A DNA stretch of 64,000 nt from Synechococcus sp. PCC 7336 (GTDB lineage Bacteria; Cyanobacteriota; Cyanobacteriia; Thermostichales; PCC-7336), in the NCBI RefSeq assembly GCF_000332275.1, contig NZ_CM001776.1, positions 4,214,008 through 4,278,007 on the forward strand, in the 5' to 3' direction. The first letter of the stretch is position 1. The number at the start of each line of letters is the position of its first letter. A program made the position numbers and the translations under genes. The notes under the pieces are model-generated. The model was not told the origin of the DNA. It ran no database searches and worked only from the letters and a program-made list of their open reading frames with translations. Below, in pieces: positions 25,699 to 34,660 of the stretch.

Positions 25699-27390
25699 GT
25701 GCAACTGACCAATCAAATTCATTTTCGAAATTTACGCGGTGACATCTTCGGGGGTGTTACCGCAGCCATTATCGCGTTGCCTCTGGCTTTGGCCTTTGGG
25801 GTTGCCTCTGGGGCCGGTGCAGTGTCTGGCTTGTGGGGCGCTATTTTAGTTGGCTTCTTTGCAGCTTTATTTGGCGGGACGCCAACTCTGATCTCGGAAC
25901 CCACTGGCCCGATGACAGTGGTCATGACGGCTGTGATCGCGAACTTAACGGCTGCCAATCCCGACAATGGTCTGGCCATGGCCTTTACCGTCGTGATGAT
26001 GGCCGGGGTTTTCCAAATTATTTTTGGCAGTCTGCGGCTCGGTAAATACGTCACGATGATGCCCTACACAGTCATTTCGGGCTTTATGTCCGGCATCGGC
26101 ATCATTCTTGTCATTCTGCAGCTCGCTCCATTCCTGGGACAGGACAGTCCCGGGGGAGGAGTCATCGGAACTCTCCAAGCAATACCGGCGCTGCTCGTTA
26201 ATATTCAGCCAGCAGAAACGGCGTTAGCCGCGATCTCGCTCGCCATCATCTGGTTCATGCCCTCGAAGTTCAAGCGGATTGTGCCTCCCCAGTTGGTTGC
26301 TCTGATTGCCGGTACTGTTTTGTCCCTAATTTTGTTCCCGGGACTCGATATTCGTCGGATTGGTGAAATTCCGACGGGCTTCCCGGCTATTCAGATACCG
26401 ACCTTTAGCCCCGATCAGCTCCAGCTCATGTTTGTAGATGCGGCTGTGTTAGGCATGTTGGGTTGTATTGATGCCCTGTTAACCTCGATGGTTGCAGATA
26501 GTTTGACCCGTACGGAACACGCTTCTAATAAAGAGTTGATCGGGCAAGGGCTGGGCAACTTAATGTCTGGTTTATTTGGGGGAATTGCCGGTGCTGGAGC
26601 CACGATGGGAACGGTTGTCAATATTCAAACGGGTGGCAGGACAGCACTATCGGGTTTGACGCGTGCCATTGTATTGGTGATTGTGGTTTTAGGTGCGGCG
26701 AACTTAACGGCTACCATTCCTCTCGCAGTATTGGCAGGAATTGCGCTCAAGGTCGGGATTGACATTATTGATTGGGATTTCTTGAAGCGGGCCCATCAGA
26801 TTTCGCGTAAGGGCTCCCTAATTATGTACGGCGTTATTCTGCTGACCGTTTTGGTTGACCTGATCGCAGCAGTGGGGATTGGGGTCTTTATTGCCAACAT
26901 TCTGACGATCGAGCGCATGAGCGATCTGCAGTCGGAGTCTGTTAAGGCGATTAGCGATGCTGACGATACCATTCAGCTCAATTCCGAGGAGGCGCGCTGG
27001 CTTGACGAAGCCAATGGTCGCGTGCTCCTATTCCAATTGAGTGGCCCCATGATCTTCGGTGTTGCCAAAGCGATCTCCCGCGAACATAATGCGATCGGGG
27101 AGTGCGATGCGATCGTTTTTGACCTCAGCGATGTCCCACATCTGGGGGTGACGGCATCGTTAGCTCTAGAGAATGCAATGGAGGAGGCTGTTGAGAAAGA
27201 CCGCCAAGTCTTTATTGTGGGAGCTGCGGGACAAACCAAGCGTCGTCTCGAAGACCTGAAGATCTTCAGTTTGGTCCCGCCTCAAAATCTCTACATGAAT
27301 CGTTCGGAGGCATTGAGGCGTGCGGTCGACACAGTCTTCTCCGAATCTAATGTGCAAGCCCTAGATTTGGGGGCACCGACCATAACCTAG
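25699..27390 (+). CDS. bicA: SulP-family sodium-dependent bicarbonate transporter
   Basis: A 563-residue SulP/SLC26 protein. The N terminus (NLRGDIFGGVTAAIIALPLALAFGVASG) and the GGTPTLISEPTGPMTVVMTAV stretch are the hallmarks of the BicA clade, followed by about twelve to fourteen hydrophobic segments and a C-terminal STAS domain (about 440-555, LLFQLSGPMIFGVAK to DLSDVPHLGVTAS). BicA is a plasma-membrane, low-affinity, high-flux Na+-HCO3- symporter of the CO2-concentrating mechanism. The start is GTG. It is followed after 14 bases by an mrp operon, so sodium brought in with bicarbonate could be expelled by the co-expressed antiporter. Substrate is inferred from family and context; some relatives carry other anions. 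Confidence 0.88.
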   Translation: MQLTNQIHFRNLRGDIFGGVTAAIIALPLALAFGVASGAGAVSGLWGAILVGFFAALFGGTPTLISEPTGPMTVVMTAVIANLTAANPDNGLAMAFTVVMMAGVFQIIFGSLRLGKYVTMMPYTVISGFMSGIGIILVILQLAPFLGQDSPGGGVIGTLQAIPALLVNIQPAETALAAISLAIIWFMPSKFKRIVPPQLVALIAGTVLSLILFPGLDIRRIGEIPTGFPAIQIPTFSPDQLQLMFVDAAVLGMLGCIDALLTSMVADSLTRTEHASNKELIGQGLGNLMSGLFGGIAGAGATMGTVVNIQTGGRTALSGLTRAIVLVIVVLGAANLTATIPLAVLAGIALKVGIDIIDWDFLKRAHQISRKGSLIMYGVILLTVLVDLIAAVGIGVFIANILTIERMSDLQSESVKAISDADDTIQLNSEEARWLDEANGRVLLFQLSGPMIFGVAKAISREHNAIGECDAIVFDLSDVPHLGVTASLALENAMEEAVEKDRQVFIVGAAGQTKRRLEDLKIFSLVPPQNLYMNRSEALRRAVDTVFSESNVQALDLGAPTIT

Positions 27391-27404
27391 ATCGAGCAAC
27401 GGGA

Positions 27405-27764
27405 ATGAACGTGCAGCCAGAAATATCCGTACTAGAAGCATGCATTTTTGCAACAATATTGTGTGGATTTTTCGGCATCATCCTGAAAAAGAACCTCATG
27501 ATGAAGATCGTCTCAATGGATGTGATGAGCACTGGGGCGATCTCCTATTACATTTTGGTTGCCTCGCGAGGGGGGGTATTTGCGCCCATTGCTGCGGATG
27601 CCGAACCCGTTGCTTACGCAGATCCGGTGCCCCAAGCGGTCATTTTGACAGCGATCGTGATTGGCTTTTCGATCCAAGCCTTAATGCTGGTGGGAGTCAT
27701 GAAGCTAGCCCGAGATAACCCGACTCTGGAGATCGACGAGATCGAGAAGAATAATACCCCATGA
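27405..27764 (+). CDS. mrpC: Mrp Na+/H+ antiporter subunit C (NuoK-like)
   Basis: A 119-residue membrane protein with three hydrophobic helices (ACIFATILCGFFGIIL, an MDVMSTGAISYYILVA segment and AVILTAIVIGFSIQALMLVGVM), the architecture of MrpC/MnhC and NuoK. It forms part of the multi-subunit antiporter in the plasma membrane. It follows bicA by 14 bases and its stop overlaps the mrpD start (ATGA), so it is translationally coupled. The polar acidic C-terminal tail is longer than in many MrpC proteins. Confidence 0.88.
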   Translation: MNVQPEISVLEACIFATILCGFFGIILKKNLMMKIVSMDVMSTGAISYYILVASRGGVFAPIAADAEPVAYADPVPQAVILTAIVIGFSIQALMLVGVMKLARDNPTLEIDEIEKNNTP

Positions 27765-29212
27765 GTATGCTGGCGTTCACCGGAGGTACGACTGCGGCGA
27801 TCGCCTGGATTGCCCTGCCATTTTTTGTGGGGTTCAGCATTTATCTCCTCCCCAAACTCGATCGCCACCTCGCACTCTGGGTGGCACTGATTTCGCTTGG
27901 CTATGGTCTACAGCAAGTCTTCGCCCCCGTCCCCCTGAGCTTGCAGTTATTGGATCGTTTTGGCGTCACATTAGTCGTCGATCCATTAAGTGGCTACTTC
28001 ATTCTGACCAATGCACTCGTGACCGCAGCGGTCATTCTCTACTGCTGGCAAAGCGATAAAACGGCTTTTTTCTACATGCAGGCCATCATTTTGCATGGCA
28101 GTGTCAACGCGGTGTTTATCTGTGCAGATTTTGTCAGTTTGTATGTGGCCCTAGAGGTCATCGGTATTGCTGCGTTCCTCTTAATTGCCTATCCCCGGAC
28201 TGACCGCTCGATTTGGGTTGCCTTGCGCTACCTCTTTGTCAGCAATACAGCCATGCTGTTTTACCTGATTGGGGCAGTACTCGTTTATCAGGCCAACCAT
28301 TCGTTTGCATTTGCTGGGTTACAGGGGGCTCCCACCGAGGCGATCGCCCTCATCTTCCTCGGACTCCTGACCAAAGGGGGAATCTTTGTCTCGGGTTTGT
28401 GGCTGCCCTTAACCCACTCCGAATCCGAGACCCCCGTATCGGCCCTACTGTCGGGAGTTGTGGTCAAAACAGGGGTCTTTCCGCTAGTCCGTTGCTCCCT
28501 CATTGTGGCTGAGCTCGACCCAATCGTCCGTATCTTTGGGGTTGGCACGGCCCTCTTGGGAGTCGGCTATGCGGTCTTTGCCAAAGATACAAAGCGCATG
28601 CTCGCGTTTCACACGATTTCTCAACTCGGCTTTGTCCTTGCAGCACCGGAAGTCGGTGGTTTTTATGCGCTGACACACGGTCTGGTCAAAGCGGCTCTCT
28701 TCCTGGTTGCAGGGAACCTACCGAGCCGAAAGCTCGAAGCGCTCAAACAGAAGCCGATTCCCACTCCAATCTGGATTGCCCTGGCGATCGCCAGCTTTTC
28801 AATCTCGGGTTTTCCCCTGTTATCTGGTTTTGGCGCGAAGGTACTGACCATGAAGAATCTAGCGCCCTGGCAAGTGATTGGTATGAATATTGCGGCTCTG
28901 GGAACTGCAATCTCGTTTGCTAAATTTATTTTCCTGCCTCATGGGGGCAAAGGGAATGTTAAGCCTGGTTTCTGGCCAGCAATGACTGTGTTACTCGGCG
29001 GGTTGGTTATCGCAAATGGCATCTATTATGAAGCCTATACCGTAGCAAATATTGTCAAGCCACTGGTCACAATTGCTATTGGCTGGCTCGCGTATCTTCT
29101 GATTTTTCAGAAATTGAAGGTTGAGATTCCTCGAATTGTGGAGAAATTTGAGCATTTAATTGGAGTCATGACTCTGATGTTAACCCTGCTTTTTTGGATG
29201 GCTTTGGCATGA
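27761..29212 (+). CDS. mrpD: Mrp antiporter subunit D (NuoL/M/N-like proton channel subunit)
   Basis: A 483-residue polytopic protein of the complex I antiporter-like family. Recognisable are VALEVIGIAAFLLIAYPRT with the channel Glu in VALEV, LFLGLLTKGGIFVSGLWLPLTHSE with the conserved Lys and His, and KRMLAFHTISQLGFVLAAPE. It is the only large NuoL/M/N-type subunit in this operon; a full MrpA, normally the second, is absent. The start overlaps the mrpC stop and the stop overlaps mrpE. The family is firm; the subunit letter is by position. Confidence 0.88.
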   Translation: MSMLAFTGGTTAAIAWIALPFFVGFSIYLLPKLDRHLALWVALISLGYGLQQVFAPVPLSLQLLDRFGVTLVVDPLSGYFILTNALVTAAVILYCWQSDKTAFFYMQAIILHGSVNAVFICADFVSLYVALEVIGIAAFLLIAYPRTDRSIWVALRYLFVSNTAMLFYLIGAVLVYQANHSFAFAGLQGAPTEAIALIFLGLLTKGGIFVSGLWLPLTHSESETPVSALLSGVVVKTGVFPLVRCSLIVAELDPIVRIFGVGTALLGVGYAVFAKDTKRMLAFHTISQLGFVLAAPEVGGFYALTHGLVKAALFLVAGNLPSRKLEALKQKPIPTPIWIALAIASFSISGFPLLSGFGAKVLTMKNLAPWQVIGMNIAALGTAISFAKFIFLPHGGKGNVKPGFWPAMTVLLGGLVIANGIYYEAYTVANIVKPLVTIAIGWLAYLLIFQKLKVEIPRIVEKFEHLIGVMTLMLTLLFWMALA

Positions 29213-29598
29213 TTGGATATCTAGATTTTTCATTGCGGTTGGCTATCTGGTTTCTACTCACTGCCGATGCGAGTGTAGCCAATATTCTCATCGGTGTTAG
29301 CGTTGCGCTTCTATTGCCGAGACCCTACACAGCTCCAGGGGCCTTGAAAGATTGGTTGCGAATATTCTGGGAAATCCTCATCGCTATTCCCAGAGCATAC
29401 TTTGAAGCCTTGGAAATAATGTTTCGCCCCCACACTCGGGAAGAGATCGTGCTGGAGCGAGTCAAACCCCAGCGGACCCCCGGACTCATCTTTCTAGATA
29501 TTTTCCTCATCACTTTTACCCCTAAAACAATCGTCTTAAAATATCGCGAAGATGGCTGGTATGAAGTACATCGGGTACAGCGGAGGCCAAAGACATGA
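29209..29598 (+). CDS. mrpE: Mrp antiporter subunit E
   Basis: A 129-residue MrpE/MnhE protein: two N-terminal membrane helices (FSLRLAIWFLLTADASVANILIG), then IAIPRAYFEALEIMFRP, and a C-terminal segment ending TPKTIVLKYREDGWYEVH, close to the family pattern of TPGTLTVxxxxxxLxVH. The ATG at 29209 overlaps the mrpD stop and is preferred over an in-frame ATG five codons earlier inside mrpD. A membrane subunit needed for assembly of the antiporter. Confidence 0.87.
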   Translation: MIGYLDFSLRLAIWFLLTADASVANILIGVSVALLLPRPYTAPGALKDWLRIFWEILIAIPRAYFEALEIMFRPHTREEIVLERVKPQRTPGLIFLDIFLITFTPKTIVLKYREDGWYEVHRVQRRPKT

Positions 29599-29846
29599 AT
29601 TGGGTGCTCGTGCCCATGATTCTGGCCCTACTCATCCCCATCTATGAGGCTTGTAAGGACAGAAGCATTTGGCAAAAAATGTTGGCCTTTGCCAGTATTG
29701 CAACCAAAACATCTATGATGATTCTGGTCGTATCTGTCTTGCGGGATGACTGGACGATCGGGGTGGTTGGGGTACTCATTTTAAGTGTGGGGAATGCAGC
29801 CTTAATGCTGCTGGCTCATGTCCTCAGGCGGATGAACGAACAATGA
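29595..29846 (+). CDS. mrpF: Mrp antiporter subunit F
   Basis: An 83-residue protein with three hydrophobic helices, the size and helix layout of MrpF/MnhF. The middle helix carries the conserved Asp that is usual for the family region (VLRDDWTIGVVGVLIL). Start and stop overlap mrpE and mrpG by four bases each. Small accessory subunit of the antiporter. Confidence 0.85.
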   Translation: MNWVLVPMILALLIPIYEACKDRSIWQKMLAFASIATKTSMMILVVSVLRDDWTIGVVGVLILSVGNAALMLLAHVLRRMNEQ

Positions 29847-30121
29847 TTGATACTATCAGCTATATCTGTATCGGAATTGGAATTATCTTCTGGTTCTGGG
29901 GAACATTTCCCCTGATTGGCGATCGCTCGGTCTTATTCAAGCTGCACAGTCTTTCAGTCGCCGATACCCTCGGTTCGATGAGTATTCTTCTCGGGCTGCT
30001 CCTCCAAATACCCCGAGAATGGCCGCTGCTGATTCTGGCGCTGATTTCCCTCGCGATCTGGAATACGGTGCTGGGGTATGTGTTGGCCTACTGTTCTAGC
30101 AGTGGAGGTGAGGATGACTGA
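29843..30121 (+). CDS. mrpG: Mrp antiporter subunit G
   Basis: A 92-residue MrpG/MnhG protein: three helices, with the family-typical KLHSLSVADTLGSMSILLGLLL between helices one and two (the usual form is RxHAxSxxDTLG). It overlaps mrpF at its start, and its last eight bases overlap the start of the DUF4040 subunit. Small subunit of the antiporter. Confidence 0.87.
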   Translation: MIDTISYICIGIGIIFWFWGTFPLIGDRSVLFKLHSLSVADTLGSMSILLGLLLQIPREWPLLILALISLAIWNTVLGYVLAYCSSSGGEDD

Positions 30122-30803
30122 GGATTTCTACGTTATCGCGATCGTTGCTCTGCTTCCCTTAACAGCCTGTATGGTGGTTTTGCAGGTCAATCCCTATCAC
30201 GCCCTGGTCATTCGCGGCATTTTGGGTGCCGTTGCCGCACTGGTCTACGCACTCTTTGGGGCAGCGGATGTCGCCTTGACCGAAGCCTTGGTCGGCACCA
30301 TGCTATCCATTACCCTCTACGCAGTGGCGGTGCGCTCTTCACTGAGTATGCGCGTTGGCTTGCTCGCTCGCGAGTCGAGTGCGAAAAGCGCACCTCTGGC
30401 GAATGCAGCAGCGTCAGAGCTCGCGCATCCTTCCGAGCAATTGCTCTCGGCTTTACGCAAAACATCGAACAAATACCACATGCGTCTCGAACTGGTGACC
30501 TATACCAATCTTCAAGCCTTACAAACCGCTTTGATGGCAAAAGAGATTCATACAATCTATGTCTTGTCAGACTATGACTTGTCAGAGCAGTCAGTTGCCT
30601 GGGAGCCATCTCAATCGCCCCCCGCAGACGGACAGCCGCGTCACCACATCCAAACCCGGGTCCAACGTCTCTACGACATCATGCAGGAGGAACTCCCAGC
30701 AACCTTGGCCAGCCTGACCTATATCGACTCAGGCAGCTTCAGCCAGTCCAATGCCAGTCAGTCAGGGGACGGGATACCCGATCTCATGGGGGATCGAGCA
30801 TGA
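30114..30803 (+). CDS. Mrp antiporter DUF4040 subunit (MrpA C-terminal part / MbhD-like)
   Basis: 229 residues. The first 90 contain three hydrophobic helices with NPYHALVIRGILGAVAALVYALFGAADVALTEALVGTMLSITLYAVAV, which matches the DUF4040 domain found at the C terminus of MrpA in heteropolymeric antiporters or as a separate MbhD-like subunit. The remaining 130 residues are soluble, with an ELVTYTNLQALQTALMAKEIHTIYVLSDYDL stretch whose role I do not know. The ATG at 30114 is used because it overlaps the mrpG stop. It shows that the MrpA function here is split: its NuoL-like part is not in this operon. Confidence 0.83.
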   Translation: MTEDFYVIAIVALLPLTACMVVLQVNPYHALVIRGILGAVAALVYALFGAADVALTEALVGTMLSITLYAVAVRSSLSMRVGLLARESSAKSAPLANAAASELAHPSEQLLSALRKTSNKYHMRLELVTYTNLQALQTALMAKEIHTIYVLSDYDLSEQSVAWEPSQSPPADGQPRHHIQTRVQRLYDIMQEELPATLASLTYIDSGSFSQSNASQSGDGIPDLMGDRA

Positions 30804-31462
30804 AGTGGATCTACATTGCGGTCGGGATAGCGTTGTACATTAAGATGCTCGTCTTCCCCAATCTGGCGATCGACTCAGCCGAGCTCTCGATCGTTGAGTC
30901 GATTGTGCGAGATAGCGGGGTGCCCAACACCGTTTCGGGCATTATTTTCAGAAACCGACTCTATGACACGATCTTCGAGGTTGTGGTCTTCACGATCGCG
31001 ATCTTGGGAGTGCGATTTCTGTTGGCCGACGAACAACCTTCCAGCAAAATCTACCAATTCACCGATCGCCCCTCGATCGTGCTGGCACGCTTGGGAGCCA
31101 CGATTGCGGCATTAATCGGTATCGAGCTAGCGATTCGGGGGCACTTGAGTCCAGGCGGTGGGTTTGCGGCGGGCGTCGCCGGCGGAACGGCGATTGGCCT
31201 TGTGGCCATCACCTCATCATCAGAACGGATGGAAGCGATTTACCAGCGCTGGCATGCCGCCACCTGGGAGAAGGTTTCGGTGCTGATTTTCATTGTGCTG
31301 GCGGTTCTGAGCCTGGTTGGTATGGAATTACCGCAGGGAGAGTTTGGCACCTTGGTCAGTGGTGGGTGGATTCCGCTGCTCAATCTTCTGGTTGCCATCA
31401 AAGTTGCCTTGGGGTCGTGGGCTGCCATTTTGGTTTTTATTCGCTATCGGGGATTGTTGTGA
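30800..31462 (+). CDS. mrpB: Mrp antiporter subunit B
   Basis: A 220-residue MrpB/MnhB protein. An N-terminal helix, a short soluble part (VPNTVSGIIFRNRLYDTIFEVVVFTIAILGVRFLL) and the family signature RGHLSPGGGFAAGVAGGTAIGL are clear. Its start overlaps the previous stop by four bases, and it is the last gene of the bicA-mrp series; chlD follows after 108 bases. Membrane subunit of the antiporter. Confidence 0.88.
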   Translation: MKWIYIAVGIALYIKMLVFPNLAIDSAELSIVESIVRDSGVPNTVSGIIFRNRLYDTIFEVVVFTIAILGVRFLLADEQPSSKIYQFTDRPSIVLARLGATIAALIGIELAIRGHLSPGGGFAAGVAGGTAIGLVAITSSSERMEAIYQRWHAATWEKVSVLIFIVLAVLSLVGMELPQGEFGTLVSGGWIPLLNLLVAIKVALGSWAAILVFIRYRGLL

Positions 31463-31570
31463 GAGTTGCCAGGAAGTTCTGAGACACCCGCGCTCTAGGC
31501 CGCGCCTGCGTCGGGAGTATGTCAGGATAAGAGGGCTTCGGCAATCCAAGAGCTCCGATATCCTTCTAGC

Positions 31571-33592
31571 ATGGTCAGTTCCCGCACCCGCGTCCCCAAT
31601 TTCCCCATTACCGCTGTCGTCGGTCAAGCCGCCATTAAAACCGCCCTACTCCTGGCTGCTGCCGATCCGGGTTTGGGCGGAGTGGCGATCGCCGGACGGC
31701 GAGGCACCGCCAAATCCATCTTGGCCAGAGGCATTCACGATCTGCTCCCCCCCATCGAGATCGTCAAAGGCTCCCCCTGCAACGACGACCCCCGCCATCC
31801 CGAAACTTGGTCGGACTGGGCCAAAGAACAGTATCCCGACCCGACTGTTTTTCCCGAAACTGAAGTCGTCCCCGCCCCCTTCATTCAAATTCCCCTCGGT
31901 GTCACCGAAGATCGCCTACTCGGCTCGGTCGATGTCAGCAAATCTGTCAAAACCGGCGAAACCGTTTTCCAACCCGGCCTGCTAGCCGCCGCTCACCGAG
32001 GCGTGCTCTACGTCGATGAAATGAACCTGCTAGACGACCAAATCGCCAATCTGCTGTTAGCCGTCACCAGCGAAGGCGTCAACATCATCGAGCGGGAAGG
32101 CATCAGCCTGCAACATCCCTGCAAGCCCATCCTGATTGCCACCTTCAACCCCGAAGAAGGCCAACTGCGAGACCACCTGCTCGATCGGATGGCGATCGCC
32201 CTCTCCGCCGATGCCGCCCTAGACCTCGACATGCGCTTGCAGGTGGTGGAACGGGCCACCGCCTTTGCCGATCGTCCCGAAGCGTTTTGGGCCGCAGAAA
32301 GTGAGGCGATCGACCAAATGCGCACCCAGATCGTCTTAGCTCGCGAATGGCTCAAAGACGTGCGCGCCACCCCCGAGCAGGTGAAGTATCTGATCGTCGA
32401 AGCGATTCGCAGCGGCATTCAGGGCCATCGGGCCGAGTTATTTGCCCTGCGGGTGGCAAAAGTCTTAGCAGCTTTGGAAGGCCGCACGTTTATCGAAGCA
32501 GACGATCTGCGCACGGCAGTGGAACTGGTAATTTTACCTCGGGCGATGGACGCACCGCCCCCACCGCCTGCCGAGCCCCCGCCACCGCCTTCATCCGAAG
32601 ACCGAGAGGACGACGAGGATAACTCGAAGGACGAGGATGAGGACAACACCGACAACGAGGACACCGACGACGACGATAGCGATTCTGCCCCCCCCAGCAT
32701 TCCCGAAGAGTTCGTCTTCGATCCCGAAGGGGTCGTACTCGATCCGGAATTGTTGAGATTTGCCCAATCCGCGAACCGACAGGGCAAGAGCGGTTCCCGC
32801 AGTTTGGTGTTTTCAGACGATCGCGGTCGCTATATCAAACCCATGCTGCCGCAGGGGGACACCCTGCGCATTGCCGTTGACGCCACTTTGCGCGCTGCTG
32901 CCCCCTACCAAAAAGCCCGTCGTCGGCGCCATCCCGATCGCAATGTCATCGTCGAGCAAAGCGATATCCGCAGCAAAAAACTCGCTCGCAAAGCCGGGGC
33001 TTTAGTCATCTTTATTGTGGATGCTTCGGGGTCGATGGCCCTCAACCGGATGAATTCGGCTAAAGGCGCAGTGCTCCGCCTACTGACTGAGGCTTATCAA
33101 AATCGGGACAAAGTGGCGCTGATTCCGTTTCAGGGGGAGCGGGCGGAGGTGTTGTTGCCACCGACGCGATCGATTGAAGCCGCTAGCCGCCGCATGGAGA
33201 CGATGCCCTGCGGCGGCGGTTCGCCCTTAGCTCATGCGTTTACGCAGGCCATTCGCATGGGCTTGAACGAGATGTCGGCGGGGGATGTGGGTGAAGTCAT
33301 GGTGGTGGCGCTGACGGACGGTCGCGGCAATATTCCCCTCAGCCGATCGCTCGGCACCGCCCTCGATCCCGACGAAGAAAAGCCCGATCTCAAACAGGAG
33401 TTGCGGGATATTGCGACCAAAATGCGAGCGCTGGGCTTTAAGTTCCTGCTGGTCGATACCCAAAGTCGGTTTGTCAGTAGCGGCTTCACCAAAGAGCTCG
33501 CGAATTTGGCAGGCGGCAAGTATTTCTACATTCCTCGGGCGAACGATGCGGCGATCGCCGCCACAGTGCGAGAGACCTTCACTAACCTGTAA
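31571..33592 (+). CDS. chlD: magnesium chelatase ATPase subunit D
   Basis: A 673-residue ChlD. An AAA+ module (1-340, [40 protein letters not shown] with the P-loop variant GRRGTAKS) is joined by a Pro-rich and then strongly acidic linker (about 325-375; [12 protein letters not shown] and many Asp/Glu) to a C-terminal von Willebrand A domain with the MIDAS motif [11 protein letters not shown]. With ChlI and ChlH it inserts Mg2+ into protoporphyrin IX, the first step committed to chlorophyll. Length and domain order are those of cyanobacterial ChlD. The start is the ATG directly before the AAA+ domain. Confidence 0.94.
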   Translation: MVSSRTRVPNFPITAVVGQAAIKTALLLAAADPGLGGVAIAGRRGTAKSILARGIHDLLPPIEIVKGSPCNDDPRHPETWSDWAKEQYPDPTVFPETEVVPAPFIQIPLGVTEDRLLGSVDVSKSVKTGETVFQPGLLAAAHRGVLYVDEMNLLDDQIANLLLAVTSEGVNIIEREGISLQHPCKPILIATFNPEEGQLRDHLLDRMAIALSADAALDLDMRLQVVERATAFADRPEAFWAAESEAIDQMRTQIVLAREWLKDVRATPEQVKYLIVEAIRSGIQGHRAELFALRVAKVLAALEGRTFIEADDLRTAVELVILPRAMDAPPPPPAEPPPPPSSEDREDDEDNSKDEDEDNTDNEDTDDDDSDSAPPSIPEEFVFDPEGVVLDPELLRFAQSANRQGKSGSRSLVFSDDRGRYIKPMLPQGDTLRIAVDATLRAAAPYQKARRRRHPDRNVIVEQSDIRSKKLARKAGALVIFIVDASGSMALNRMNSAKGAVLRLLTEAYQNRDKVALIPFQGERAEVLLPPTRSIEAASRRMETMPCGGGSPLAHAFTQAIRMGLNEMSAGDVGEVMVVALTDGRGNIPLSRSLGTALDPDEEKPDLKQELRDIATKMRALGFKFLLVDTQSRFVSSGFTKELANLAGGKYFYIPRANDAAIAATVRETFTNL

Positions 33593-33664
33593 TACCTGGT
33601 GGAAATTGGGGAGAACAGGCCAACGAGTCCAAGCGATTGCTCGTCTTAAATTGCATCGCTGTAA

Positions 33665-33844
33665 AATCCTCAAGAAGTAGCAGTATATCTAGATGCGGTG
33701 TTAGAAGATTGCAATCCTGAAGAATTGCGGCTGGCATTGCAGAATGTTGCTGAAGCGCCGATGAAGGCTTGGGTCGAGCTGGCCCTCTATCATGAGGATA
33801 GTTGCTGGCATGAGGATAGTTGCTGGCATTCATTTGAGGAAATC
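33665..33844 (+). pseudogene. fragment of an addiction-module antidote (HigA-like) N terminus
   Basis: After a TAA at 33662 the frame reads EVAVYLDAVLEDCNPEELRL, then ALQNVAEA. This is the start of the addiction-module antidote family (usual form: YLNAALEDGDPxxLxxALGDIARA), but the helix-turn-helix part that should follow is missing and there is no start codon before it. The frame runs on without a stop into the antitoxin at 33845. An 18-base unit, CATGAGGATAGTTGCTGG, is tandemly duplicated at about 33790-33825. Confidence 0.5.
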
Positions 33845-34066
33845 ATGCAAAGCGATCGAACGATAGATCGACGTCTAACTACTCTCGAACAAACGGTAGC
33901 AAATTTACAGCAACATATAGGGGTCCCTCAACCCACATCAAGTAATTGGCTAGAAATCGTCATGGGCTCTGTTTCCGATGAATCGGCGTTTCTCGAAGCA
34001 TTGGAATATGGCCGGCAGATGCGCGAAGCCGATCGACCCAATGACCGAGATGATGAGGATTTGTGA
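33845..34066 (+). CDS. putative antitoxin of the downstream PIN toxin
   Basis: A 73-residue acidic protein starting at the ATG of MQSDRTIDRRLTTLEQTVAN. It has a short coiled-coil-like start and an acidic C-terminal tail (READRPNDRDDEDL) of the kind that often wraps a toxin partner. It resembles no DNA-binding fold that I recognise. Its stop overlaps the start of the PIN-domain gene (GTGA), the usual toxin-antitoxin layout; role assigned from that context. Confidence 0.6.
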   Translation: MQSDRTIDRRLTTLEQTVANLQQHIGVPQPTSSNWLEIVMGSVSDESAFLEALEYGRQMREADRPNDRDDEDL

Positions 34067-34491
34067 AATATCTTCTCGATACCGACCATATCAGCATTTT
34101 GCAACGTAGAGCAGGGCCGGATCGTGCTGCGTTGCTGGCTCGGCTTACCGACCACCCAATCTCAGACCTTGCTTTCTTCATTGTCAGTTTTCACGAGCAA
34201 GTTCTTGGAGCTCACACACTTATCACCCGCACCCAAAATGCTGCAGATGTAATTCGCGGATATCGACTCCTTTCAGAAATCCACAAGGGATTTTCAGCGG
34301 CTCCAGTACTGCCTTTTAACTCACAGGCTGTGGAAATCTTTAAATCCCTACGCTCGCAACAGGTTCGGGTAGCCACGATGGATTTGCGCATTGCTGCGAT
34401 CGCCTTATCGAACAACCTGATATTGCTTACGCGGAATGTGCGCGATTTTGGCAAGGTTCCGGGTTTAGTCAGTGAAGATTGGACGGCGTGA
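34063..34491 (+). CDS. PIN-domain toxin (VapC-like)
   Basis: A 142-residue PIN protein starting at GTG. The four acidic active-site positions can be placed: Asp in LLDTDHIS, Glu in VSFHEQVLG, Asp in TMDLRIAAIA, and Asp in RNVRDFGKV. The family cleaves RNA, commonly tRNA or rRNA, in an Mg2+-dependent way, and is held inactive by the antitoxin encoded just upstream. The DTDHISIL start places it in the group of PIN proteins common in cyanobacteria and proteobacteria. Confidence 0.82.
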   Translation: MKYLLDTDHISILQRRAGPDRAALLARLTDHPISDLAFFIVSFHEQVLGAHTLITRTQNAADVIRGYRLLSEIHKGFSAAPVLPFNSQAVEIFKSLRSQQVRVATMDLRIAAIALSNNLILLTRNVRDFGKVPGLVSEDWTA

Positions 34492-34660
34492 AAAAGTGTC
34501 TAACTTGAGGGCGATCGCCAATGGGGAATCCCTCGATAATTTGACCTATTTTTATACAAATATTGAGAGCTTGAGGGTAAACACCGAGCCTTCATAATTC
34601 CCACGATCGCTAAGTGAGGGAAAGCTGGGGCTGCCGTAGAAATGACCGGAAGCGACTGTC

